Source of the DNA: Ornithodoros turicata
Taxonomy: Eukaryota; Arthropoda; Arachnida; Ixodida; Argasidae
Direction: 5' to 3'
Assembly (NCBI RefSeq): GCF_037126465.1
Contig: NW_026999321.1
Location: 245,468 to 309,467 of the forward strand
DNA length: 64,000 nucleotides
Shown here piece by piece: positions 1 through 11,550 of this stretch. The notes under the pieces were generated by a model. It did not search any database. It worked only from the letters and a program-made list of their open reading frames with translations, and had not been told where the DNA came from. The position numbers and the translations under genes are program-made. The first letter of the stretch is position 1. Each line of letters opens with the position of its first letter.

Positions 1-262
1 CACACAAGTACTATCTCTGTCCTGCAAAGTTCAGCCTGCGGCATCACATGCAGATGCATACAAGCGAGAAGCCATGAAAGGGCGTCCACCATGCTACACA
101 GTTCAGCTAGGGCAAGAACCTGCGGCACTTCAAGCAGACACACATGAACGAGAACTCGTACGCGTGGAGACTCTGCAGTTCTGCTTTCCTCCTCCGCAAA
201 CACGTGATGCGCTCCATGTACACACATGGGCGAGAAGCTGTACAAATCTGACTATCTTGTTT
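1..262 (+). pseudogene. Decayed C2H2 zinc-finger fragment
   Basis: Reading the third frame from position 3 gives a recognisable zinc-finger stretch: YYLC, then KFSLRHHMQMH followed by the linker HTSEKP (classic TGEKP position). A second finger-like unit has LRHFKQTH and a third has C-S-S-A-F-LLRKHV. The frame is broken by stops at 75-77 and near 108, and several zinc-binding Cys are lost (C-P-A-K instead of C-x2-C). It looks like the tail of a multi-finger gene or a retrocopy that lost function and runs off the left edge. DNA binding is known for the family; this copy should not fold properly. Confidence 0.6.
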
Positions 263-539
263 TGTTCAGTTTAAATTCTCTCCGTATCATTAATAACATT
301 GAGGAGATACAGATCACTTTGTTGACTCATCACTGACATGGAATGGTGGTATCTGAAACTTAGGTGGTGTCCGCAAGGAATCCGGAATTATAAAGGTAAC
401 GTGATATCCACTTGGTGATGCCTGAATGATGCCAAGAAGAAAACAGCAAAAAAGACTCGCAAAATTTGTTCGTTTTTTCCCCTAAAACATCAGAAAGGTC
501 GAATTCAGTGCCAACCCAGGCGAAAAAAAAAAAAAAAAA
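263..539. other. No gene seen
   Basis: No supported coding potential; ends in an A-run at 521-538 that abuts the next repeat block. Confidence 0.5.
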
Positions 540-985
540 CTGGTACCAGTAGAACTGTGTTATTGAACAGGGACCAGTTCAAGTGGAACAATTTCAACCG
601 GTCCCAGATCAACTGGTCCCTGTTCAATAACACAGATCACCTAGTCGCAGTTGAGACTAGGACTGGTTAGAAACCAAATGGGCCAACTGGTACCAGTTGA
701 TCGAACTGGTCCCTGTTCGACAGCACAGTTCACCTACTCCCAGTTGAACTGGATCCAGTTGCGACTGGGACTGGGTGAACTGTGTTATCGAACAGGGACC
801 AGTTTGATCAACTGGTACCAGTTGGCCCAACTGGTTTCTGGCTAGTCCCGGTCTCAACTGGTACCAGTTGGCCCAACTGGTTTCTAACCAGACCGTTGTT
901 GAGGTGGGACTGGTTGAAATGGCTCCACTTAGAGTGATCCCTGTGAACAGAGTCTAGCTGGTAGAGTTTAGCCCAACTGGTATGT
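540..985. repeat. Degenerate AACTGGTACCAGTT palindromic repeat block
   Basis: Many copies of the self-complementary word AACTGGTACCAGTT and variants (GGTCCCTGTTC, TTGGCCCAACTGG), with larger inverted arms: around 700-740 pairs with 770-815. The open frames on both strands here are a by-product of this repeat. A related block is at 7180-7510. Confidence 0.75.
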
Positions 986-1105
986 AACCGGAGCCCCTTT
1001 GCAGGATAGCTGTTCCCACCAAAGGCACACCCAAGGAATTGCAATCCAAAAATACATTTTATTTCTAGTCAAACATTGCACATGTAATGTACATGTAGCG
1101 TAACT

Positions 1106-1282
1106 ACAGTCAAACTCCTTTATACCGAACACCTTTTTAACGAAAATACCACTAGAGCAAATGTTTTTGTGGTCACGCTGGAGCCCTATAGGTCCAATAA
1201 TGGACATCCTTTTTAACGAAAATACCTTTACTGCAAATTTTTTTTGCTGTCCCCTGAGTTTCGTTGTAAAGGAGTTTGACTG
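1106..1282. mobile_element. TA-flanked MITE, CAGTCAAACTCC ends
   Basis: Terminal inverted repeats CAGTCAAACTCCTTTA and TAAAGGAGTTTGACTG bounded by TA on both sides, as for Tc1/mariner-type MITEs. It contains two internal direct copies of TTTTTAACGAAAATACC. A near-identical copy is at 51476-51652. Confidence 0.85.
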
Positions 1283-1987
1283 TATAACGTAATTAAAGCA
1301 TAGCGGTTGAGGAACTACAGAGTTACATGGAATAGATCATATGTCATGTTTGATTCGTTCCTTGCTTGACTGGCTTGTGGTCATTTGGAATCATCCAACA
1401 AAGTATGTATTTGAGATGTTCTTAATGGAACACGATGGATCGATACTTCCCTTTGAACCGCAGCAGCTTAAGGCTTCTGGAAAGTTGAGAAGGCACAAGT
1501 AAATATACATTCAATTGCAACATGTAGTGTGTGCCTGGACAATTACCCAATTTGAGCAGTCGTGATCATGGAAAGCACGCGAATCTCTCAACATTTCCGT
1601 TGTGTAGCAGCTGTACATTTCAACAAAAAGATTCGCCGGCTTTCGAGGGCAATGAGTACTGGCGCGCTACGCTGGTTCGAGAACATCCGTGGTGTCACGA
1701 GAATGAAGAAAAAAAAAGGAAAAGAAAACCACCATTACGAGAATGAAAAATGTTGCTGGTAACGTTAGCATAAACTGGATGTTACTCATAAAACGGCATG
1801 AACCTGCATGTACCACCCCAATGGAAAAGACAACGTCGGCACAAGGTCTGCCCAATGTACCGTGTCAGACTAAAAGTTGTCGGCCCGACCTATACGTAAA
1901 AGTGACCAAGCAAAGGTAGGGGATTGACATTGGCCTAATGCGGTCCGACTTCATCCGCTGGGGGTCGGGCCAACGAACATGGCCGAC
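1283..1987. other. No gene; degenerate GGCCGAC words
   Basis: No supported gene. From about 1870 the sequence carries scattered GGCCGAC/GTCGGCC words that recur at 3890-4050 and 5960-6680, suggesting one old repeat broken up by later insertions. Confidence 0.4.
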
Positions 1988-1991
1988 TTAA

Positions 1992-3880
1992 AGGGACGGT
2001 CTCGTACCCCCTGCCCCTTTCATAAAGTGTACCATTCGATTGCCCTTTGTTGAAAATGAAATACTGCTAATTTACCCGACAAAACACGCCACAGTTATTA
2101 GATAACGGAATTAAATTGATAAAGATTGCAGAGCATGCCGCGATCTGTGTTGGCAACAATAAGAACGGCCCCGTCGCCCTGCGGGTAAGTCCGTGATAGG
2201 CGGCAACCGCATGGAGCAACTTTTGCCAACTGAATCGGGCCAACGGAGCGCCAACTCAGCGTGAACGGAACGGTATCGAAGCTTGCAACCACATGGAGCA
2301 GAATGTCCACGTTGAGGTTGCCATGGTGAAGCGTCCGCCTAGCGTTTACCACCGCTTGTTGCACGCGATGTAGCAATGCTTATTGTAGTAAACTGCTGTA
2401 CGCATTGTTTAGCAACATAAATGATATTTTAGCGGTTCTTGAAAAAGTACGGTGCTAATAACATCTAGAAATCAGTGTTTACAAGAAATTTTGAGATACG
2501 AAGAGAATGTTGGCTTATGAGTGCTTCTAGCAATGCTCACTAAAGAAATATCAGACAGCATTTTTATTACCGTTATCTCCTCACACATTTCCGATTTGGC
2601 ATGTGCCACAAATAACATTTTGATGTTTCATTTAGTCACCTTCGCTTTGCACACACCTTGCCACCTCCTGCCAAAGGATATATTTTAAGTTGATGTCCAT
2701 ACTGAACAAGTTTGATGTTCCAAATGGGTGGCCTCCTTGAAACCTCCAATGTTAATATATCCACGTCGAAGTCCGCGCGACGGGCCATCTGCGTGTCCTT
2801 CTAGGAGGCAGAGCGACGAAAACAAAGCCCGCAAAAAAAAAAAAAAGAAAAGAAAAAAAAAGCGGTCACAGGTGACTTTGTCACGTGCTTGTGGCATTTC
2901 CTGTGAAGCGTGTTTTCATTGGCGTACACGGTTCCGTCGGGTGGTGTCACTTCCTCTCCTCAGACTAAATATCTATCCTTGGCAGAAACCGGCTCATCCG
3001 TCCGTCGTCTATTGTTCGCTTAGTAGGTCACCGTTCCTTTCAAGTTCTGCTACCATTCAGTTGGCAAAAGTGCTCCATGCGGTTGCCGCCTTAGGATGCA
3101 GAAATCGTCTGCTTTTGCGCGCGCTAGTGCATCGGCGTGAGCAGACGACTTTCAGAAGTTACTGGGCACCGCGGCAACTCTCGTACATTTTATTTCAGGT
3201 CTAGGGTGAAAAACGCGCATTCTAGGTAGTGGCAAGCATGGTGGTTCAGAACAACTATGTTAATCCTCAGAAGCAAGTTAAAGGTCGCAGAACAACCCCA
3301 TCCACAATCACGAATCTGAAGTCGCTGGCCATCGGCGCGCGCGGTCGCATTACAGCTCCGACCAAAAATATATTACGCACGCTTCCATTACACTTCCCGT
3401 TGTATCATGCTTCGAAACGAAGTGTCGCTGACGACGTACATGGAGAAGGAGTACGTGTTTATTTAAAAACCGCATTAAATACTCGCGGAAAGAAAACACG
3501 TGACTTAGCATCCACGTATCCGATTGTGCGCCACATTATGGGAGACCCCACAGTCAATGCTCGGACTACATTCTCCGCTCGCGGAGGTATATGCCCGAGT
3601 GTCCCCATTTCGAGAGCAAAGGGGATTATTCAGCCCAAGGTGCTTCTGCAAGTTGCAATTACCATGACAACGACGACGCACCCGCAGGCCGACGTCATAC
3701 GTAACGTATGCATGAGAGAAGCGCAGCTTTTGTCGTCTGCTCTTACGGTACGTTTCGACAAATTCCTCGAAAACGACTTGGTTATTCCGAATGAAACTTT
3801 GACGGTTGTATGTGTACAGTACTCGTGAAACTAGTTCTGGCTAAGTTTCGGAATCGCCCCGGCTGTACGAGGCCGTCCCT
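1992..3880. mobile_element. TTAA-flanked (piggyBac-like) non-autonomous element
   Basis: Ends AGGGACGGTCTCGTAC and GTACGAGGCCGTCCCT form imperfect terminal inverted repeats, each directly flanked by TTAA (1988-1991 and 3881-3884). Internal inverted stretches also occur (about 2200-2240 against 3055-3095). Two open frames on the + strand (158 and 199 codons, 2728-3204 and 3229-3828) resemble no family I know and lack transposase motifs, so it is probably non-autonomous. The superfamily call rests only on the TTAA flanks. Confidence 0.55.
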
Positions 3881-3884
3881 TTAA

Positions 3885-4499
3885 ACGACATAGGGCCAAG
3901 GTAGTGCCAACATAAGACCGAGATTGCTTGCAGCTCGGGGTCTCCCTGGCCTCATTTCCAGCCAGCAATCTATTTTTATGGATGGGCCGACCATGGGCCC
4001 TACATAGAGCCCATAGCCAGTAGGCCCGGAGTTGGATGGAAGTTATTCATACTCAGTTGTCTCGCGGCATAGGATAACAATTTATCATTCTTTATTTGTT
4101 GTTCGTATTTCCCACAACGGACAGTGAGCACGCAGTTTTAAAGCACAGAAATTTCCCACAATGGACACCACGTTTTAAAATGCAAAAAAAAAAAAAAAAA
4201 GAAAATAGAGGGAGAATCATAGAAGCTCGCAATATGCCCGAGACCACTAGAATCAAATAGCTGACAAAGAAAAGCAATTACATTTCTCATATTGCTAACT
4301 CTAGGATGGGACAAGTGTAAGCATTTCTTTTCCTGAGGAAGAACAGATACAATACATAGGTTATCTCGCGAGCTTCCACAAATTTCAGAGTCCTGTTCGC
4401 GTGTGAGTCAAAATGAAGGGTGAGGTGTCTAAGTTTAATTCGACGCGTACACAAACAACATTGAAATGAGGAATTGCTGGTCGTATTAGCTCACCATGA
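3885..4499. other. No gene; repeat-derived
   Basis: Contains GGGCCGACC-type words to about 4050, then AT-rich sequence with an A-run at 4183-4200. The two ends near 4105 and 4145 share a short direct repeat (TTTCCCACAA). Nothing coding supported. Confidence 0.4.
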
Positions 4500-4941
4500 A
4501 GATAACGTCTCTGTTTCTTACTTGGGGGTGGGGAGATATATTTAATAGACGAAAAGGAAAAAAAAAAAAAACGGGAGAAAGGTTAGCCAAACGAGACGTC
4601 GGCTTGCTATTCCAGAAATAAATAAATAAATAAAATTAAGAAATAATAAATAAATAAAAAGAAAAGAAACGAATTAAAGAAAGAAAGAAATAGGAAGGAA
4701 TAAGAAATAAATAAATAGAGAAAATTAAGAAATAAGAAATAAAAAAAGAATTAGGAAATAAAGGGTAAACAAACAAATGATGAAAGAAGGATGAGGTAGA
4801 TTAAAGACAAAGATGACAAAAGAAAAAAAAAAGATGACTAACAAACGGTGAAAGAATGATGAGATGGATCACATAAGATGACTTGTTAATGCGTTGAGGG
4901 TGAGAGTGGGGCACAGAAGAATGGAGATGGCACGGCTGAGT
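4500..4941 (-). repeat. 3' tail of an I-type LINE
   Basis: Reads on the minus strand directly after the coding fragment at 4942-5490: a pyrimidine-rich 3' tail with TTTATTTA runs, GGAATAGCAAGCCGACGTC, GTTTGGCTAACCTTTC and a terminal block near 4510-4560. The same tail recurs at 33640-34128 (+), 31160-31395 (+, partial) and 40745-41548 (minus). Confidence 0.7.
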
Positions 4942-5490
4942 TCACAGGCTGTTCATCAGACCTGAATCTCTCAAGAAAGTCAGAACTGCTTTGGTCACAG
5001 ACCGCTGTGTGTGATCTCTTACTGGGCCGAGCAGAGTGGCCAGAGAAAAGTCCCTGCACCGCAGCTCGAGTAGGCGTCGTCTCAGCGTGGCTCGAGGGGT
5101 GTCGAATCTGTGACAGTCGAGCAGAAGGTGTGGAACATCAGCTTCAACAGCGCAAGTGGGGCATTTGGGCGACTGGAGAAGACCCATTTTACAGAGAAGT
5201 AGAGGTGTCCTGGCGGCACTAAGGCGTAGTCGGTGTAGAATGGACGTTTCTTGACGCGAGCAGTGGTGTGTGGCAACGAAATCCATCGACGGGTCGATAG
5301 ACCGGAGATGGTCATTCAGTCGGACAGCGTCCTCTTGAAACTGCTGAGTGCCGTTATGACGGAGTCGCTCTGTCTGTTTTGTTTTGAAACAATGACTAGG
5401 CCAATTCAAAGTCGAACTTCTGCAGTGGTACACCATTCTGCGTTTTCCTCTCTCCAAGGAAACACACCGAGATTGGACCAAGCTTTGCAA
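4942..5490 (-). pseudogene. 5'-truncated I-type LINE, C-terminal end of ORF2
   Basis: An open frame of 182 codons. Its centre, TSILHRLRLSAARTPLLL then CPTC, then HLLLDC, is the Cys/His motif that follows the reverse transcriptase/RNase H region in I, Jockey and R1-like LINE ORF2 proteins. The following ATLRRRL helix is also typical. No reverse transcriptase or endonuclease remains, as expected from 5' truncation during target-primed reverse transcription. The N-terminal codons before the Cys/His motif read in frame and may be the true protein. Inactive on its own. Confidence 0.7.
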
Positions 5491-5512
5491 GAGTTTGGCT
5501 GGCCAACCTATA

Positions 5513-5956
5513 CCCCCGTCACACGGGCATTTTCGATCCTGCTCGACCGAACCTGCTTGAACCCAATGCAGATCGGATGGTGCTACACGGCCGCTTCCAA
5601 GCAGGATCGAACTTTGATCCTGCTTGACTCAAGACAGTTCCCATAACAGGATTGAGAATTTCAAGACGGCTCGACGGCCGCCATTTGCATCCTCGACCCC
5701 GGTGAACTGTCATAACTTAAGACGGACATGCGCGCGAAGCTACAAATGATGCTTACATCGGTATACGATAAATTACCACTAATATCGCTGTTATATAGGA
5801 AACGCGAAATTAATGAGTTCCGTTTATTCATTTGCACAGGTCAACCATTCAATGCGCATTGAAAGTGGCCGTGTAGCAGCGTCAAAACTCGAGCGTGCTC
5901 GGGAAGTTCGATGCAGATCGGATTCGAGAAGGATCGAAATGCCCGTGTGACAGGGG
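5513..5956. mobile_element. TA-flanked MITE, CCCGTGTGACAGGGG ends
   Basis: Terminal inverted repeats CCCCGTCACACGGGCATTTT and ATGCCCGTGTGACAGGGG flanked by TA. Subterminal GATCGAA/TTCGATC words are repeated inverted. A reverse-oriented, nearly identical copy is at 29326-29769 and relatives at 29777-30580 and 30602-30812. Confidence 0.85.
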
Positions 5957-7139
5957 TACTAGCCGAGCTTGGCAAGTGTTTTGCCAACCAGCTCGCTCTT
6001 GGTATAGATCTGCCCTATGGCCGGCAGCTTGCAAAACCTTACTCTGCCTATCACTATGCAACAATGCGCCAATCTTGGCTTGCCGACAGAATCGTTGGCC
6101 AACTGTCATCCGACTTTTTGCCAACCGTAAAAGCATCTTTTCGTTTTTTTTCGAGTAGCAGCTGCATTGTTTTCAGGTTTGTTTGCAGTGCAGGGCCGAC
6201 GTTGGCCCGCCTATATTATGTAAAACTCTCAGTAGCCCGCCAGCAAATCGCCGCACAACTCTGAGCGACATCATACCAACGTTGGTCCAAGGTGCAGTGG
6301 CCGACAGAGTCGCATGCCGACCAAAAACCGACCACAAGCCGATTTTTGGCAGTCGGCGCTTTCGACTTGGGTAGAGAACACTACGGTTTAAGTCTCGGGA
6401 TATGTATTGCTACTACCGAAAAAAGAGCGGCCGTGCGTTCTTTTCGATGAATCTCTTCGCGATGACCACCCGATGTTGGCCATGCGATGCATGCAAAGTC
6501 TTTAACTGCATGTCAGCAAGGTGTCAGGGCGTGCTGTGGGGCACCGTCCGTTGATTAACGTACTGTGTTAATGACATTGGCCCATGCTTGTTTCAATCAT
6601 TCTTGGCCGGTGAAGTCGTTTGCCGACCGACTGCCGATGCCCGACCGATCATCGGTAGTCGGCAAATTCCCATTGGGACGAATGTGACGCGCAACAAAGA
6701 GGGGAGGTTCTAGTGGAAGTAATATTTCCAAATGGTGCACAAGGTAAAGCACTTCAGCATAGTACTCACGATAAAGCGGTCTCTATAGTTATAGTCGAGC
6801 TGTAATCCAATGACACCCGTCCGGCCATACTGAAGCCGCTGGCGCTCATTATACTGTCACACTGTCATAACTTAGACAAATCCTTTACATTATACGACCA
6901 ACGTCTATGTCACACATCACGCTAAGAACATAAGCAGCAAAAATCTCTATCAGGCGTGCTGCTAAGCAAGCGTTGGATTGTAAACGCATCATGGGAGCAG
7001 GAACGCGCAAAATACAAATATAACAATTCCAAATTAGCTTTCGTTTATACTAACGAACCTTACGAAAAATTGAAATATGATTTTTGTACTATAAAGTTAC
7101 TTTCTGACTGTTCCTATAACTTGGTCTTGCAGTCTTCAT
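5957..7139. repeat. Degenerate GCCGAC/GGCCAA repeat region
   Basis: From 5960 to about 6680 the sequence is full of inverted words such as TTGCCAAC, GGCCGAC and CGATTTTTGGCAGTCGG: an old foldback-like repeat. 6680-7139 shows nothing supported. Open frames here run across the repeat and change frame without conservation. Confidence 0.45.
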
Positions 7140-7179
7140 ATAAACCAGTCCCGGTACTGAAACCGCCACTTTCCCCAAA

Positions 7180-7510
7180 CATGTAAACTGGTTCAGTTCG
7201 AACTGGCACCACTTCACTTCCATTTGCCAGAAGTCCAGCTTTAACTGGTACCAGATCACTTTCCAGTTGCCACCAGACCAGCTTGAACTGGCTCCACACA
7301 GTGCCTACTTGCCACCAGCCCAGCTTGAACTTGTACCAGTTCACTTTCCAGTTGCCGCCAGCCCAGCTTGAACAGGTACCTGTTCACTTCCCAATTGCCA
7401 CCATCCAGTTCCACTGGTACCAGTTTACTTTCCAGTAGCCACCAGTTTGGTACCACTTGGTTCCAGTTTACCACTAGTTGGTGCAAACTGGGAATGAACT
7501 GGTACGAGTT
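7180..7510. repeat. Second AACTGGTACC-type repeat block
   Basis: About seven degenerate ~40-bp units of the type CCAGCTTGAACTGGTACCAG-TTCACTTCCAGTTGCCA. Related in wording to the block at 540-985 but with a clearer unit period. Confidence 0.65.
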
Positions 7511-8326
7511 CACTTCCCAGCTCATTTTTTCGCCTGAGAACTGCCACCTTGGTACTATAGGAAACACTACCTGGGAACAATCTCTGATGGTAAAGATAAC
7601 ATCTCCATTATCTGGGAGCATCTCTGACGTCACATTTCCAGTGAAGAACGAGTGACAGATACTGTAACAAGAACAATGTAGCTGCTTTCAATAGCGTGAC
7701 TCCATAGCGTGACTCCATAGCCTGACTGCTTACAGGTTATTGTTCGACTGAGAGAATGTACAGCACCTGGCCACATTTGAAGTGTCATCTCTCGTTCGTT
7801 GCATAAGCAGCATATTTGAACGCACATGTGATCATGAAAAGTATGTGTCCTGGTCCTACCTTTCAGACATTCGTGCAGCTGTCTTGTTCAGTTGCATACG
7901 TGACTGTAACGACAACAGGCTTTGACTTCCCATGATGGTTTCCGGCTCGAATGGCAAGGATCAACGAGTTAGTAGGGCACACGTGTGCATAAACATGATG
8001 CTGTAGTTATGTCTCTTGACTACAGGTGCCTTGCTGTTCGAAAATTATGATAATAATAAAAAATATATGAAAGACAATGGAAAACAGATGGCATGTCTGT
8101 TCCAATCTGATTACTTCGGATGACGTGAGAATACACTGTGAAGCAGAAACACTTTATTTGAAATCAGTCATCGTTGCAGGTGGACCTAGTGCTTCAAAAA
8201 AGTCAGCGACCAGGAGTGTTATTATGAGTTTTGCTGTTCAACGGTGTCCTTGCTGTGCGGCAGCCTCGGTATAATGAATACTTTTTGTAGCAAATGTCGT
8301 GGGGCTCATCCTTTGCGAGTGTTCTA
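7511..8326. other. No gene; short tandem repeat
   Basis: Holds a small tandem of a 15-bp unit (AGCGTGACTCCATAG) at about 7690-7720. Otherwise no supported feature. Confidence 0.4.
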
Positions 8327-8858
8327 CACTCTAACAAAAAAGGAGTAAAACGGGGAGTAATTGCAGCTTCTACTCTCCTAGTCTGCAATTACTCCCCATT
8401 TTAGTCCCCTAACCCGACATTTAGTTCCGACATTTACTCCCCAGGACTGCAAATCGTCACTAAACTTCGCGCATGGTCTCCTGAATGCAACAGTCTACGA
8501 ATATATGTGCCCTTGGTCAACTTGAGCGGCATAAGGCTGTATAACTCAGGCAACGTAGCAATATTCCAACCACACAGAGTAAGAAACAGTTAGCGCATCC
8601 TTCTTCGCAAATTGTGCCCTATGTATGGCGCAAGATTTTATATCACGCGATATATCACGGTTGACGGATTGCTTCAAAGTATTTTCATGCATGTACACGA
8701 ATTATGCACTTGGGAGTCTTACAACTGCGCGGGAAATGCAGTTTACACTCTGTGACATTCATTTACTCCCGTGCATTTACTCCCGAAAGGGACTATTTTT
8801 GTGGCGAGGCATTTAGTCCCCAAAAGAAGTAAAAGTACTCCTTTTTTTTCTTAGAGTG
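8327..8858. mobile_element. TA-flanked MITE, CACTCTAACAAAAAAGGAGT ends
   Basis: Ends CACTCTAACAAAAAAGGAGT and ACTCCTTTTTTTTCTTAGAGTG, flanked by TA on each side. ATTTACTCCC/GGGAGTAA words recur inside. A 5'-truncated relative lies at 53310-53855 and itself carries a nested MITE. Confidence 0.75.
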
Positions 8859-9662
8859 TATCTGCTGGTGCATTTCAATCGACCAGTCACTCAACAGACT
8901 GAAAGGTGTCTGCAGAGGAGGTAAGTACACCCTGCTGATTTGAGCCAATATCGCTTTTGCCATTCCCTAAATGATCGGAGGGTTTTCAGGCAGTCTTTTT
9001 GGAAAAGCGCACTGTCAGTGACGATCTTGAAGGCTTTCACAGTGGCGTTTGCGTTACTTCTTTCATTCCACATTCCGCCAGTTCGTTTCAGCAACTGTGC
9101 TTCAAGTGCCATAGAGGTCGCAGCTGAAAGAGGCTTATCATGTCTCTCGTTCCCGCTATCTGAATGACGACCTACTAGATAATAACGATCATGTAGTAGG
9201 CACCCCTTCCCAGCGCCGCATTTTTGGAAGGTAGCGGTGGCGCTACTGATCGTCCCAGTTATTGCTTCCTCAACTTCTACAATAATTTGTACTTCAGCTT
9301 GCCTTAGTATTTTTGTACAAGCGGTGGATATTCCACGGAAGATGTTTCGTTTCATTCTAAGGTTGATTACCATCATCATTCTAGCGTTTTCATAAGAGCT
9401 ATTATACTGTCGTCTGCTACTGTAGTCGTACGAACGCTTCTGCGCGTTCAGAATTCAAATTTCGATCGTCCAATCGTGACGCAGATCTCGCGTGCCGATG
9501 CGTAGCGCCCCTAGCGGATTGTGCGGACGGGCTCCTCGAAGGGGTTGCCGATTATGACATGGTCGTCGTAATCAAGTAGGTCATGATCTGAATACAACTC
9601 ACCGGGTCGACTCCCACCATCAGACCGTATGTTCTGCATTTCTCTCGCGTAATCGTGATCAC
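8859..9662. other. No clear gene; possible unrecognised coding remnant
   Basis: A 162-codon open frame on the minus strand (8891-9379) has a plausible amino-acid mix (DKPLSAATSMALEAQLLKRT; then WNERSNANATVKAFKIV) but matches no family I can name. The integrase remnant just upstream on the same strand makes a transposon-derived origin possible. Confidence 0.25.
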
Positions 9663-9985
9663 TCACGCAAAGTAGTCTTCTGCAATCCAGTTTTTGTCTG
9701 TACTCCCACTGAAGCGTACAAGGTACTACAGCTTTTCATCTCGGATTGGTCTTTTTATAATTCTCTCTAGTGCTGCCACCTCTATCACTCTTAGTGTCTC
9801 ACTCTCATAGATGTCGCCGAGTATAATTGCATTTTTTAGATGATGAAGGAAGTAAGTATTTGGATGACGAAGTCTGATTGCTCTTATAACAAAAAGAGCC
9901 TTTGTAAAGGAACCCAAGTATTTTTCCTTAGCCGATGCCCGTAGTTGGCAATTCGTACAGTGTCTCAAACTTTGTAACTTGGCCT
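9663..9985 (-). pseudogene. Integrase C-terminus with chromodomain, decayed
   Basis: Read on the minus strand from 9985: RPSYKV, then a stop (9965-9967), then DTVRIANYGHRLRKNTW. After a frameshift comes FTKALFVIRAIRLRHPNTYF-L, GDIYESETLRVIEVAALERI-IKRP, a stop at 9726-9728, and YLVRFSGSTDKNWIAEDYFA. The order (DTVRI, W/F-TkalFvI, PnTYfL, G-YESE-L, then ERIIKRP...YLVRFSG) matches the C-terminal DNA-binding part plus chromodomain of integrases in Polinton/Maverick-type and F54H12.3-like elements. Those domains guide insertion into chromatin. Two stops and one frameshift make it dead. The DDE catalytic core is not seen in the window. Confidence 0.6.
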
Positions 9986-10350
9986 TCTTGGAGGCACTGT
10001 CACAGTGCGGAAGAGTCGTTTAGAAAAAAAAAAATGTGTTCATTGCCTTTATTCCAGGGATCGGAACCATTATTGTTTGGGGTTCGGTTCAACTTCCGGT
10101 TCACCGTTATCGGTTGGGTGCGGGTTCAGGTTGAGAGCAATACAAATAATGGTTTGCTGATAGCTACAGCTGCTTCGCGGTGCTAATACGGAATAAACAA
10201 ATATTTCCCTTTGCTATTTCCCTCCCTCTCTACTTGTGTGTATACATCCTGTTGTATAGGCCGCTCTTTAACCCGATGAAGTGCAGGCCCTGCACGAAAG
10301 TCGCGTTTATGTTAATTGTTAACTCTTTCGTAGGTATTTTCACGTTATAC
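9986..10350. other. No gene seen
   Basis: An A-run at 10024-10034 and no supported coding sequence. It may include more of the decayed integrase upstream of 9985, but I could not read it. Confidence 0.35.
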
Positions 10351-11542
10351 CTAGGGTTCCGGGGTTTCGGATTTATCCGAAAATATCCGGTAAAATTTTA
10401 AGCAATTCGGATTAATTCGAAAAAACTCCCCTCGGCAGATGTTTTCCCTCATAACCGGGTTATTGTTCTTGGCCTCCTTTTGTGTCCTGGGCTTCTTGTG
10501 ACCTTGGGTACTGACCCCACCGCAACGTAATAATAGTTTTCTGTGACCTAGCGTTTTCTTGGACGGTTATCTCGACCACTTGAGGATTCACAGGCCGGGT
10601 TTTTTCCCTAGCCTGTTTTCCGATTTCCTTGTCCTAAATGTGACATAAGCACTAAAATAAGCACCGGACAGTGGTCATACAGAGTGGTCTTTTTGAAATT
10701 GCGACTAGTTGCAGTGCTGACGACAATATGGGACGCGAGCGAAAGCTGCCCCGCGACTACGTCAAGTAGTACCCTGATATCGAGGAGTTCACATCGTCCC
10801 TCGATCGCGATGCAGAGGTTGCCCTACACTGTAAACCTTTTCACACCTTTAAAGGTGTGCGCTATGCACATTCAATCTGGTTGCGTAACATTGCATCTCT
10901 AGGATGATATTTAAGAAAATTCGGAAAGCATAACTAAAGATCAAGTGTGAGTGCAAATCTTGCTTTCATGATGTCTTGGATATCGTATGTACAAGCTAAT
11001 GCATATATGCATCGCTATCGATAATCGAGCACGCGCAAGTGTCTACAATACTGTTGAACAATGTTGAGATGTTGCAAGACTGAATTTTTGGAGGACAGAC
11101 AACACTCGAGTAAAGAAACTTTGTGCGAAACTGTACTCCATTACGATGTTACCAAAATTACACCTAAAAAGGCGTGCGCCATGCACGCTATTACACCTTT
11201 AAAGGTGTGAAAAGATTTAGAGTGTATGTAAGTATTGCCGTGTAACCGTGAGCACTGAACAAGGAAAGGGTGCTTTCGGAATTGCGAAACACCGCAGTGT
11301 GCGTCGCACGAAGCGTATTGTTAAGCTTATGTCTCTTTAGTGTTGAAGCAATAAATGTAACGAGCGCGTTTTCGCTGCACAACTATGTGTGCGTCGTCAA
11401 GTGCTCTCCGAATTCCGGATATTAACTGAGCTGTAAATGATACACTCCGAAAAAAAAACCCGTTTAAAAAAAAAGAATAAACTCCGAAAATCATCCTCTG
11501 GTAACACAAAGAAATAAACTCCGAAATCCCGGAACCCTAGAA
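10351..11542. mobile_element. hAT-like element with TAGGGTTCCGGG ends, carrying a nested MITE
   Basis: Outer ends CTAGGGTTCCGGGGTTTCGG and ACTCCGAAATCCCGGAACCC-TAG are inverted. The flanking octamers GTTATACC (10344-10351) and CTTATACC (11543-11550) agree at seven of eight positions, the size of a hAT duplication. A TA-type MITE is nested at 10827-11224. A relative with the same right end lies at 31850-32493. Confidence 0.5.
10827..11224. mobile_element. TA-flanked MITE with CACACCTTTAAAGGTGTG subterminal palindrome
   Basis: Starts CACTGTAAACCTTTTCACAC and ends GTGTGAAAAGATTTAGAGTG, TA on both sides. The 18-bp self-complementary word near each end is a built-in hairpin. Confidence 0.75.
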
Positions 11543-11550
11543 CTTATACC

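Noticed and set aside
2728..3204. 158-codon open frame with a poly-Lys run
   Set aside because: The Lys run comes from an A-tract; no conservation recognisable.
3229..3828. 199-codon open frame as a gene
   Set aside because: No domain, no splice context, and it lies inside a TTAA-flanked element; kept only as a note on that element.
4942..5490. Zinc-finger gene suggested by the Cys/His motif
   Set aside because: Spacing and surrounding helices match the C-terminus of LINE ORF2, and a LINE 3' tail follows.
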